Source of the DNA: Physella acuta
Taxonomy: Eukaryota > Mollusca > Gastropoda > Physidae
Direction of reading: 5' to 3'
Assembly (NCBI RefSeq): GCF_028476545.1
Contig: NW_026732355.1
Coordinates: forward strand, 1-64,000
DNA: 64,000 nt
The position numbers were made by a program, and so were the translations under genes. Below are positions 12,781 to 22,759 of the stretch, piece by piece; the first letter of the stretch is position 1; each line of letters begins with the position of its first letter. Under the pieces are notes generated by a model. It saw only the letters and a program-made list of their open reading frames with translations, was not told the origin of the DNA and searched no databases.

Positions 12781-12783
<3 letters not shown>
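10004..12783. other. 2.8 kb upstream non-coding DNA, no gene seen
   Basis: Holds C-runs near 10375, a poly-A tract at about 10545-10574, a CT/GA-rich zone at 10620-10800 that opens frames in several directions, and a TATAAATA word at 10987-10994. The stretch is upstream of the protocadherin, but I cannot place a promoter or transcription start from sequence alone. Confidence 0.5.

Positions 12784-12846
<63 letters not shown>
12784..12846. repeat. (TA)n microsatellite
   Basis: An uninterrupted TA dinucleotide run of about 63 bases. Confidence 0.98.
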
Positions 12847-12848
<2 letters not shown>

Positions 12849-13755
12849 AACGTTGTTAAAAGATTAAAAAAATATTTCAAGAAACCTAATAAAGAAAACG
12901 CCCATAAACGCAAACAGTCGTATGCATTTCTACAACATCTATTCTAATAATAAAAAGTGTTTTCAAAATTTAACTGACTTAGTTCCTCTTTTAACTAATG
13001 TTTGACAAAAAAAGGTTATGTATTAAGATTTTTTTTACACCTAATAACATAAACGATGCACGTTTCTTATTCAAAATACTTCCCATCAAATCTTTGAAAT
13101 AAACTACTTGCTTTATAGATATTTCTCATTCAAACATTAAAATAAAGGAAACATTAAAACAAAACACGTCTCTTATTCAAACACTGAAATAAAACAACAC
13201 CAACAGACTACACAAAAGAGAACCTCGCCTGTTTCATAATGTTGTTCTAGAACCACGAAACCAAGCACTTCCGGTGAACTATACGAGTTAGCTTCCCCTG
13301 TTTTATCGCCTTCCGCCTGAGAAGCTGTCGAAAGTAACAAGAATGAATGAGACATAATTTTAGTACTTTCGGTTTCTCTTTTACGACACCGGATCACATG
13401 ACATTTAGACTAACCAAAACAAGTTTTATTTTCCTGTACTCAGGGGCGGGTCTAGATAGCGAACGTTGGCTGTCTAGCACATACAACCTTGTAAACATAC
13501 AATTTGGAAGTATTTTTATTTAACAATATATAAATGCTATGTAAAGTTATCCTTTACAATTAGAAACGACGCGTTTATCACGTTCTTATGTACAGTATGT
13601 ATTTTCAAGAAACGAAGGGGGAGGGGGTTAATTATCATTGGTTTCATTAACAGATATGTAATTTATCTGAAGAGCAATAATATCGGAGAAATGACCGGAG
13701 TTAATTCTCTAGACCCATATATGTAGCATTTGTGTCTACGTATGTGTGTATGTGT

Positions 13756-13758
<3 letters not shown>

Positions 13759-13841
<83 letters not shown>
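13759..13841. repeat. (AT)n microsatellite
   Basis: An uninterrupted AT run of about 83 bases. The minus-strand frame of alternating Tyr-Ile residues over it is an artefact. Confidence 0.98.
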
Positions 13842-13843
<2 letters not shown>

Positions 13844-14224
13844 CTTTTGCACCCCTTCATTTAAAGACTAGCGCCGCCTCTGCTTACACCTAAAACCTTT
13901 CTCTGACAGATAATCGATCTAGAATAAACGAAAACGAAAAGGACTCCGCGAGCTTTCCAATGTTGTCTTGGACAGCCCTGCTGTTTTCCCGCAGACAAGA
14001 CAGCCTGTTCTTAATCTTTTTAAGTAATGAAATCCATTTTTTTTCTCTCTCTTATACATTTTTTTTCACCCTACGACCAGACGTTAAGTGACGTCACTAC
14101 CGGTCATTGCCTGTCACTCTGCTTGCCCCACCCATCATGTAAAAACTCACCCTTTGCTGTTCTTTGATTACTTGTATACACATCGATATTTTTTTTTACA
14201 TTTTTTTTATTTCTTCTTCTACAG

Positions 14225-14558
14225 AACAGCCAACCCCTAGCAGACGGAAGAGGTGTCAGCCCTATAGGCGTTTTCTAAACGGGTTGGCAGACGACGTCAC
14301 TCTTGCAGTTACCTCCCCGTTGATCAATGACGTCTGCTGTGTAAAAAAAAGAATTCCGCCACCAGTTTGTCTGACAGTACCGCCACATCCCGGGACAGAG
14401 TTTTAAACTTTGTGCTAATGAGTCATGTCTAGAGATTGTGGATCAATGAATCTCATCTTTCTCAAACCAATTTCTTGTTTTTTAAGATCGGATTAATTTT
14501 TCTTTTTTTTAAAACAAACAGAATGATCGGTTTCTTTCCGTATATGGACTTTTTAAAC
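14225..14558 (+). other. Probable 5' untranslated part of the protocadherin first coding exon
   Basis: A T-rich tract ending TTCTTCTTCTACAG at 14211-14224 is a strong splice-acceptor look-alike, so an upstream non-coding exon may join here. A second weaker acceptor (AAACAAACAG, ending 14520) lies just before the first in-frame ATG. Several upstream ATGs occur (for example 14327 and 14445), which could dampen translation if this whole stretch is in the mRNA. The exact 5' end is not determinable from sequence. Confidence 0.4.
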
Positions 14559-15427
14559 ATGGCGCCCATTCCATCACTGACGTCGTTAAAATTTACATAC
14601 GTTCTGATTTTCATGGTTTTTATACACGTAGGTCAAGGTCAGTCGTTTGACCTTGTGTACGCCATCGAAGAGGAAGTGCCCGTGCACACGATCGTCGGTC
14701 ACGTGGGACAGGACTCCAACATCTCCCACCTGCTGAGCAACGAGGACTTCCAGATGCTCCGCTTCCGGCTGCTCCTCTACCCGAACTCCGACACCAGCCT
14801 CTTCACCATCCTCAACACCAGCGGCGTCCTCCGCACCGCCGCCCGCATCGACCGCGAGACTTTATGCCACTACGAAAGCACGTGCAAGCTCACCCTTCAC
14901 GTGGCGGCGCAAACGGAATCCGGCCAGCAGTTCTACACGTTCAAAATCTTCGTCTACGTTAAAGACATCAACGACAACTCACCTTTGTTCCCCATGTCCA
15001 CGGTCACCGTGACCATCGACGAGGACGCGGCCGAGTTCACCTCAATCCAAATCTCCCCCGCCGTGGATATCGACATCCTCAACAACACAATCCAATCCTA
15101 CACGCTCCGACCACCCAGCGAGACCTTCGAGTTGAAAGTCTCGAGAAACCTCGACGACAGCCTCATCCCACAGCTTTTTGTCAAATCCCTTCTGGACCGC
15201 GAATCTCGACCTTTCTATTTTCTCAAGGTCGTCGCCCTTGACGGCGGCTCCCCCAGACGGTCCGGTGAATTGACCATCAACGTCACGCTGAATGACGTCA
15301 ACGACAACGCCCCCAGGTTCTCCCAGCAGGTGTATGACGTCTCAGTGGACGAGGTGGCGCCCGTGGGGTCAAGGGTCATGACGCTCACGGCAACGGATGA
15401 TGACGTGGGTCAAAATGGACGCATCAG
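14559..15427 (+). CDS. Protocadherin, coding exon 1: signal peptide, EC1, EC2, start of EC3
   Basis: This is the N-terminal part of a calcium-dependent cell-adhesion receptor. In-frame ATGs lie at 14523, 14544 and 14559. I chose 14559 because AACATGG is a good initiation context and gives a compact signal peptide (residues 1-27, hydrophobic core FTYVLIFMVFIHV, ending GQG). EC1 (about 28-144) has DRETLC followed by a second Cys at spacing C-x5-C (residues 103 and 109), the loop known in protocadherin EC1, then DINDN at 136-140. EC2 (about 145-254) has LDRE and ends DVNDNAP (DVNDN 246-250). EC3 begins with VDE and ATDDDVGQNGRIR. The exon ends at ATCAG|GTGAGT, phase 2, inside the codon for Arg290. 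The exon is visibly GC-richer than its surroundings. Protocadherin identity is firm; the orthology group is not assigned. Confidence 0.93.
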
Positions 15428-16767
15428 GTGAGTTGATCAATGGTGTTGCCAGCTCATTTAACTAATTAACCTGATTAATTAGCAATATCATTTTGCCAAA
15501 TTATAAAGCCAAAACAACCTGTCACTAAAATTCTAACTTAGGAACGACTCACTAACGACTAGCAAAATAGATAAAAGTTGAAACCCCTTTTATCTTATCT
15601 TCCAAAGAGCTATGTGGCTTTAATATCGTCCGAAAAAAAAAAGAAATAGTTCATCAAAACCTAGAAATAAGCTAATATCCCCAGTATTAGAATTATTATT
15701 CGTAATCTACTTATGACGTAGCATGGAAATTTTACTGTGCGGGACACGAACGTTATCATGTACCAGCTCTAGTTAAATAACTTTATCGTATTAGCACTAA
15801 ATTTATTGTAACGTTGCCTCAGTATTACGCGTTTTAAAAATATAACCGTTTTGTCAATTGAAACAACAGTGCTATGTTTATTTACCTTGCACTCTTGAAG
15901 CGAGCTTCAGCTGAACTGCCATTAACATTCATACCCTGCCCTTCACCCTGCTGAAGTATGGGCCGCCAACCAATGATATTAAGAATTCCATGTCCTGTGG
16001 CATTTATTATTTGACTCTAGTGTAGTCCATCTTTAAAGTCTCAGCCCCGAGTCGCGTCTCCAGATATTTCCTGGTCGACATCTTCTGATCTTACCTTGAT
16101 GGTTCCCCCTTAATATCTGCCTGATGATACTTGTTGGCAGTTTGCGTAGGCTGTGCCATATTCAACCCCATCTTCTTTTCCTGATATCTCCATCATCAGT
16201 AATTTATCCGGTTCTTTCTACGAGATTTTCATGTGTGGTGGTTGTTTACTTTAATTACACTGCAAATTATGTTTCTACTTGGGGTGAATCAAGTATATAC
16301 TTTTAAAAACTAAGCTTTCATGTTCATCTACAAGTCGTAATAGAAAAAGTTAAGACAAATAGAATAAAATATTTTCAATTATTAAAATTTCTTTTATAAA
16401 AATAAATAAGAAATATTGTATCATTTCTTACACCCTTAAATCAGTAAACCCTAAATACTAACACAATCATTAAACAAATCTCCCGACAAAATCCCAAATA
16501 CTTTCCACCCCCCCCCCCCACTCCCCCACTCATTTCGTCGCTTTTTCCATTTCCTTTATTCTTTGATTTCCTTAAGATAAAATATCGCAAGCCGCTCAGG
16601 GTAGGGTGTTGACTCTATGAAGGGCCATTAGCTCCTGGCTCTATTCACTTTAGCCAAATTGTCTGCCCTTGATCGGGTTTCCAATGTGATTTGAATTGTT
16701 GCAACCCTATCCGAGGTTTGGGGTGATGTCAATCTATGGCTACGTTCCTCGCTATGACTTGCCGGCT

Positions 16768-17145
16768 AACTTCAGTCACTACAAAAACTTGCTGACTAGC
16801 TTCAGCCCCTACAAAAACTTATCCGTTTTACTACCATTCCCTACAAAGACTTATCAATTAATACCATTCCATACAAGACCTGTCAACTAGTATCATTCCC
16901 TAAATAGACTTGTCAATTAGTATCATTCCTTACATAGACTTGTCAATTAGTATTATTCCCCACAAGACGTCAATTAGTATCATTTCCTACAAAGCATTGT
17001 AATTTTGTATCATTCCCTATAAAGATTTCTGTTAGTACCATTCCCTACAAGACTTGTCAAATAGTATCATTCCCTGTTAAGACTTGTTAGTAAGCTCCAG
17101 TCCTTACAAACACTTGTCAGTTAGTACCTTCCCTACAAGACTTGG
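16768..17145. repeat. Minisatellite, about 29-bp unit (CATTCCCTACAAAGACTTGT)
   Basis: About twelve diverged copies of CATTCCCTACAAAGACTTGT plus CAATTAGTAT. Copies on the left side are the most diverged. Confidence 0.88.
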
Positions 17146-17392
17146 TCTCAGCATAGATGAAGCAGAGTTGACTTGACTGGAGTCGCCCAAAGTACGAAGA
17201 ACATGGAAAAGTGTGTTAGTGGAGAGAGAAGGAATTTGGTCACCTTACCTAGAAATTTAATAAAATCAAGTCCAATTTTTTAAAACAAATCACAATCAAA
17301 ATATAATTACATCATTAAAAGTATACGCTGCATGCGAGTTTTCTGAACGTTTATAGCCATGAATATAACCTGTAGGACATGTTGCACGATTA

Positions 17393-17554
17393 TCTTCATT
17401 AGAATGACTAATTATTGGACATCTCTGCGTGGATGGTAAGCTTGATTTTTATGATTTGCTTAATTGATTTCGGTCTTCATTAGAATGACTAATTATTGGA
17501 CATCTCTGCGTGGATGGTAAGCTTGATTTTTATGATTTGCTTAATTGATTTCGG
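17393..17554. repeat. 81-bp perfect or near-perfect tandem duplication
   Basis: TCTTCATTAGAATGACTAAT starts at 17393 and again at 17474, and the 81 bases that follow read the same in both copies. The lack of divergence indicates a very recent duplication, or an assembly artefact. Confidence 0.93.
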
Positions 17555-17682
17555 TGGGGATTACTAATCAGTATGTGTACGATTATGAAGAAGTAAGCTG
17601 TATATAAGGTTAGGTTGGTTGTGGTTGTAGAATATATAAGCTGGCCTCAAACGCTGACCATATATTGGTGTAGTGTATAGAT

Positions 17683-17920
17683 TGGGAAGGCGTGGTCGGA
17701 TGGTAGAACGTACGATTGCTAACCTGAAAGTCGCGAGTTCGAATCCGTGTTGTAGGACGTCCCAAATTCTATCTAGCTCTGGTGAGTACCTAACTCACAT
17801 TGGGGAAACTCAAATTAGAGAAACGAACGCAGCTGGGGGTAGCGCTGACCACACTATCCCGATGTATGTCGAGGTCATTGAAAAAGATGAACTCTACTAC
17901 CTCTACCCATTGTGTCTTGG
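17683..17920 (+). mobile_element. tRNA-derived SINE, near full length, plus orientation
   Basis: The head has an A box (TGGTCGGATGGTAGAACG, 17693-17710) and a B box (GAGTTCGAATCC, 17735-17746). The body carries the shared words AGCTCTGGTGAGTACC, TAACTCACATTGG, GCTGGGGGTAGCGCTGACCA, CACACTATCCC, GTCGAGGTCA and GAACTCTACT found in the other copies in this window. The 101-codon frame over it is not a gene. It lies in intron 1 in sense orientation. Confidence 0.85.
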
Positions 17921-19057
17921 TAACGAACGGGTAACGATGATGCTTCTGTTAAGAAATCACGATAATATCCTTATCTAAAACATTCACGAGAATATGCTGT
18001 TCCGGTGAAACTTTTCAAGACTAATCGATGCCCAATCGTGTGACAATCAGCTTGCGTGACGATTGAAGCTGAACTACCGCGTAACGATTAGATAAATCTT
18101 TCTGTACCGGCGCTAGCACGATATCGTTTGCTTTGCTGGCTTCGCTCATACATTGAATACATCGATCTGATTGAATCAATCGCCGTTTGAATGGGGGAAT
18201 ACGAGATCGAAAATGGCAAAAATTTTAGAAGGTTTTGATTGTAAATAATATTATGTCAAACGAATTACTTTACGTTTGAAATACATCACATTTTATTTAA
18301 ATCTCAATACTGGAAAATTTCTGAAATGTTTAAGGAAATTGCACGGACGTCTAGTAAGTTAATATGTTTATAAAGTACATTTTTTAAAAAAATATTACCT
18401 AAACAAAATCTTCATAGACTGAAAGCCTGGATCGATTATGACGTCATATGGATCCTTTCTTACAATGCTCATCTATTATTAACTTGACATTTTCAAACTT
18501 TTTTGTGCCTCTGGGTTTTTTTTTTTTTTTTTAAAGTTAGTTTGGCCCAGCATTTGGTAGAGAAGTGGTTTTTGCTGCTGTTGTTTTTTAACAGTGTGGT
18601 TGTGATGAAGTTTGATAGTGGTGTTGGTGGTGCTTGTTTGTAGTTGTAGCCTTTTTTGTGACAGTGGGGATTTTGGTGGTATCTGTAACATTGTGGGTAG
18701 TTGTGGGTTTGGTAGTTTAGTGATTTTGGTGGGTTTGTGTGATTTCGGTTTCTTGTTGAAAGATTTTTATTTTTAGTGATTTTTGTTGATTTGGTTTAGC
18801 GGTATTGAAAGATTTTGTGATATTTAAAATTAATGTGGTTTTCTTAATAATCGAGACATTTTAATAATAGCGTTTTTGTCGGGTTTTTTGCTTTGTGTTT
18901 GTATGTGTGGTGTTTGGTTTATACAATATATAATGAAGAATATACATTACATACAAAGTGTTGTTCAATTATCATCCGGACAACACCAAAAAAACACCAT
19001 TGAAAACCAAAGGAAATGTGAAAATCCACTCACTAGCTTACGATACCTTAAGAGAAA

Positions 19058-20450
19058 AGTCTCCCCACCCCCCTCCCCAACCCCCTTACACACAGCTACA
19101 CACTACCGCAATGTAAAAGATAGCTAGACAAAATCTGTCTCCACCCCCACCCCCCCCACTCCCCCACCCCCTTACACACAGCTACACACTACCGTGATGT
19201 AAAAGATAGCCAGACAAAATATGTCTCCCCCCCCCCCCCACCCCCCCCTACACACAGCTACACACTGATGTAAAAGATATCCAGACAAAATCTGTCTCCC
19301 CCCCCCCCACACCCCCCCCTACACACAGCTACACACTGATGTAAAAGATATCCAGACAAAATCTGTCTCCCCCCAACCCCCCCCTTACACACAGCTACCC
19401 ACTGATGTAAAAGATAGCCAGACAAAATCTGTCTCCCCCAACCCCCAACCCCCTTACACACAGCTACACACTACTGTGATGTAACAGATAGCCAGACAAA
19501 ATCTGTCTCCCCCAACCCCCCCCCCCCCTTACACACAGCTACACACTACTGTGATGTAAAAGATATCCAGACAAAATCTGTCTCCCCCAACCCCCCCCCC
19601 TTACACACAGCTACACACTACTGTGATGTAAAAGATAGCCAGACAAAATCTGTCTCCCCCAACCCCCCCCCCCCCACACACACACAGCTACACACTACTG
19701 TGATGTAAAAGATAGCCAGACAAAATCTGTCTCCCCCAACCCCCCCCCCCTTACACACAGCTACCCACTGATGTAAAAGATAGCCAGACAAAATCTGTCT
19801 CCCCCAACCCCCCCCCCCCCCTTACACACAGCTACACACTACTGTGATGTAAAAGATAGCCAGACAAAATCTGTCTCCCCCAACCCCCCCCCCCTTACAC
19901 ACAGCTACACACTACTGTGATGTAAAAGATAGCCAGACAAAATCTGTCTCCCCCCAACCCCCCCCTTACACACAGCTACACACTACTGTGATGTAAAAGA
20001 TAGCCAGACAAAATCTGTCTCCCCCAACCCCCCCCCCCTTACACACAGCTACACACTACTGTGATGTAAAAGATAGCCAGACAAAATCTGTCTCCCCCAA
20101 CCCCCCCCCCCCTTACACACAGCTACACACTACTGTGATGTAAAAGATAGCCAGACAAAATCTGTCTCCCCCCAACCCCCCCTTACACACAGCTACACAC
20201 TACTGTGATGTAAAAGATAGCCAGACAAAATCTGTCTCCCCCCAACCCCCCCCTTACACACAGCTACACACTGATGTAACAGATAGCCAGACAAAATCTG
20301 TCTCCCCCAACCCCCCCCCTTACACACAGCTACACACTACTGTGATGTAACAGACAGCCAGACAAAATCTGTCTCCCCCCCCCCCTCCCCAACCCCCTTA
20401 CACACAGCTACACACTGATGTAACAGATAGCCAGACAAAATCTGTCTCCC
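19058..20450. repeat. C-rich satellite, about 70-76 bp unit, about 19 copies
   Basis: Each unit reads TTACACACAGCTACACACTA, CTGTGATGTAAAAGATAGCC, AGACAAAATCTGTCTCC and then CCCAA plus a C-run of variable length. Each carries a small hairpin arm (AGACA...TGTCT) immediately before the C-run. A shorter variant lacking ACTGTG after CACACT recurs in several units. The minus strand has one long G-run per unit, so inter-unit G-quadruplexes or plus-strand i-motifs are possible. Copies are very similar. The array sits inside intron 1. Confidence 0.95.
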
Positions 20451-20595
20451 ATAAGACCCAAGTCCTACTCCCACATTCCAATGAGATTTAAGTCTGCGAT
20501 TCATCCACGGGATTGATTTCTGATATCTAGGGACGGGGTATTTTTTTTTTCAAATTTTGGCCTTCACCCTTACGGAGACATCGGTACTGTACCGA

Positions 20596-20645
20596 CGTGA
20601 GTCGAGGGGTGGGGCGGGCCAGTGAGGGGGTGGGGCGGGCAAGTG
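20596..20645. repeat. Duplicated GGGGTGGGGCGGGC (GC-box-like) motif
   Basis: GGGTGGGGCGGGC occurs twice, about 27 bases apart. It matches an Sp1/KLF-type GC box, which could be regulatory, but there is no other promoter evidence and the region is in intron 1. Confidence 0.4.
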
Positions 20646-21780
20646 CGACCAGCGTTATTTGGGTCACTAAAGTTTAGGTATTCATTTCTGCTCCTCCTCA
20701 CTCGCCTGCGCGATTTCCACGGCCACTTTCTCTCACTCATTGGTGCTTGAATGGCTTCCCTTTGGTGGTGTTAGCTATCTCCCTTGTGCTGTGTTATTTG
20801 CGTGAGTTGTCGGCCTTTACTGCGGTCGTTGCCACGATGAAAACCCCAGCACAAGTTGCACGTAAAAGTCACTGAAATACTTTATTTTAAACACAAATAA
20901 TTCTTTCCTTATAACTACCATATTTTGTTGTTTTTGTATTTGTAGCTTGTTTTAAAAAAAAATTAAATTGTTTAACATCTTTTTGACCTAATTGTAGGAC
21001 AATGTCTTTTGCAAGACATTTTAATCTTTTAATATCTAGGTCAGCTTTCGTTACATATTTCAAAGAATTACGTTTTTAACATGTAGGTCAACTTTAGAAA
21101 AATGTTTCTTGGATAGAACTATAAATACCTACATCATAAACTAAATCTGGAATATATTTTATCTCACGTCATAGTGTGATTGTTGATGGACGTATATAGC
21201 AATGTCAAGTGGGACGGAGTGGATTTGTTGTATTCATATACTTTTCTTAATTCTTCTAGAAAATTCTGTCTTTTCCATTTTGTATATAATTCGCCTTACT
21301 TGACATTTTACAAAATATCGACATTTGTTTTAATAACCTGTCGGTTTGTAAATTTAAAAAAAAAAAATCTATATCTAGCGTTAGTTTAAAACTATGCTTA
21401 TTTTGCTAATACGTTGAGAGAAAAATTATATTAGTACGGTTACACTATAGATACCCTGACTGTCATATGAGCATTAATATTATGTTTCATAACGTTAAAA
21501 CGCTTAACGTACGACAGGGTCATAGTGCTATTCATAAAGTTAAAACACTCAGCGGTATAGGCAGGTCATAGTGCTACAACAAGGTACTTGTTAACAAAAC
21601 AAATATCATTTGATAAGGTCACTTGTTTGACATAAAAATTAAAGCAAGAAAGTACTATTTTAAATGTAGGATATGATATGTTGGTTTTGGATGTAGAACG
21701 CAGATCATATATTTGTGTAAGGTATAGGTTTTATATGCTAGTTGTGAGTGTATACTATAATACAGTAAAAAGTACCGTAT

Positions 21781-21917
21781 CGAACCTGACAGTCTATGAG
21801 TCAGGTAAAGTAGAATTCACCTGTTTCTATAACCTATAATTAAGTGAGTTGGGTACCCTTTAGAGCTGGGTTGGCTCAGGGACGTCCTATGGACTCGGGC
21901 CCGGGATCCGAACTCGA
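21781..21917 (-). mobile_element. SINE fragment, minus orientation, internally deleted
   Basis: It starts with CGAACCTGACAGTCTATGAG, continues TAGAATTCACCTGTTTC and then jumps to GGGTACCCTTTAGAGCTGGG and GATCCGAACTCG, the reverse of a B box. The middle of the shared tail is missing compared with the copies at 39221 and 58907. Confidence 0.8.
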
Positions 21918-22003
21918 AATATATTTACTGGTTGGAAATATCATGAGAAAGCTACATGTTTGACATCAGAGTTGAGGTACCCATCAGAGCTGGACTGCTA
22001 ACC

Positions 22004-22142
22004 AGTTAGTCTCGAGGAAAGTAAAGGCGGCTGGGCATAGTGCTGACCACACTATCTCTTCATATGCCGAGGTCACAGAATCAAGTGAACTCTACTTCAT
22101 TTGCCCCATAGACCGTCAGGTTTGAAAGGGAAACTTTACTTT
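22004..22142 (+). mobile_element. SINE 3' fragment, plus orientation
   Basis: It contains AAAGTAAAGGCGGCTGGGCA, TAGTGCTGACCACACTATC, ATATGCCGAGGTCACAGAA, TGAACTCTACTTCAT and GACCGTCAGGTTTGAAAGGG, ending in CTTTACTTTAC, which may be the tail repeat of the family. A 25-base minus-orientation scrap (21971-21995) precedes it, so two copies in opposite orientation are close together. Confidence 0.85.
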
Positions 22143-22439
22143 ACCTGTTTGACATACATGTCACATATAAATGACAAGTCTACACTCCAGCCGGCACTCC
22201 ACGCTAGGGACGTCGGGTAAAACGAACCAGACGTGTACTGCCCACAACTTGAAGCATATTTTATGTATATCACACCCCACTTCCACGCTCTTCGAGACAA
22301 CCACAGTGCTAAAGATGGCTAGCAGAGCATCCTGGGAAATTTAGGATGGATTTTTTTTTTCTAGGGGAAAAAATTGCATCTAGGCCACGCGTAATTATCG
22401 GGTTCATTAAGAAACATTTTTTCGGTTCGTGTTTTTCTC

Positions 22440-22483
22440 TCTTTCCCCCCACCCCTCTTCTCTCTCTCTCTCTCTCTCTCTTT
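22440..22483. repeat. (TC)n microsatellite
   Basis: CT/TC-rich run with a perfect TC tract about 22455-22480. It lies about 280 bases before exon 2 and produces several spurious frames. Confidence 0.9.
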
Positions 22484-22759
22484 GTCTCCTCCATTTTGCT
22501 TCTTCTTTCCTATTTATCTTTCTCTCACGCCATCCCCCGTCTTTCTATCTCACAAACCAGGCTTAGTAAAATATAATCTTTCACCAGGGCTATATAGAGA
22601 ACGCCATATATCAACTCTTTCTCGGTCTCTCCGTACTCGATGCTTCATTTTCCTTATATTTTCTGTTATATTTTAGAAGATTCTCAATAAACGTCAAAAA
22701 GAGCTAAAAATCACCACCCCAACCCCTACTACAATTTCAATTTATTTTATCATCCTCAG

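Larger units (their letters stand above)
15428..22759 (+). other. Intron 1 of the protocadherin (phase 2, 7.3 kb)
   Basis: The donor is GTGAGT at 15428 and the acceptor TCATCCTCAG ends at 22759 after a T-rich tract. Joining 15427 to 22760 completes the Arg codon AG|G and reads GQNGRIR-YRLGIRQSEEAF, an uninterrupted EC3 with the expected NGxIxY motif. The intron is filled by minisatellites, SINE pieces and a C-rich satellite listed separately. Stretches at 15428-16767, 17921-19057 and 20651-21780 show nothing else recognisable. Confidence 0.92.

Noticed and set aside
13663-13860. A minus-strand frame rich in alternating Tyr-Ile
   Set aside because: It is the translation of an (AT)n microsatellite.
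14436-14522. Start of the protocadherin at 14436
   Set aside because: The triplet at 14436 is TTG, not ATG. The in-frame ATGs are 14523, 14544 and 14559, and 14559 gives the best context and signal peptide.
17683-17760. A functional tRNA gene
   Set aside because: A and B boxes are present, but the segment continues into the shared SINE body and I could not recognise a complete cloverleaf with a clear acceptor stem.
17673-17978. A 101-codon plus frame in intron 1
   Set aside because: It lies almost entirely over a SINE copy with recognisable tRNA-type promoter boxes.
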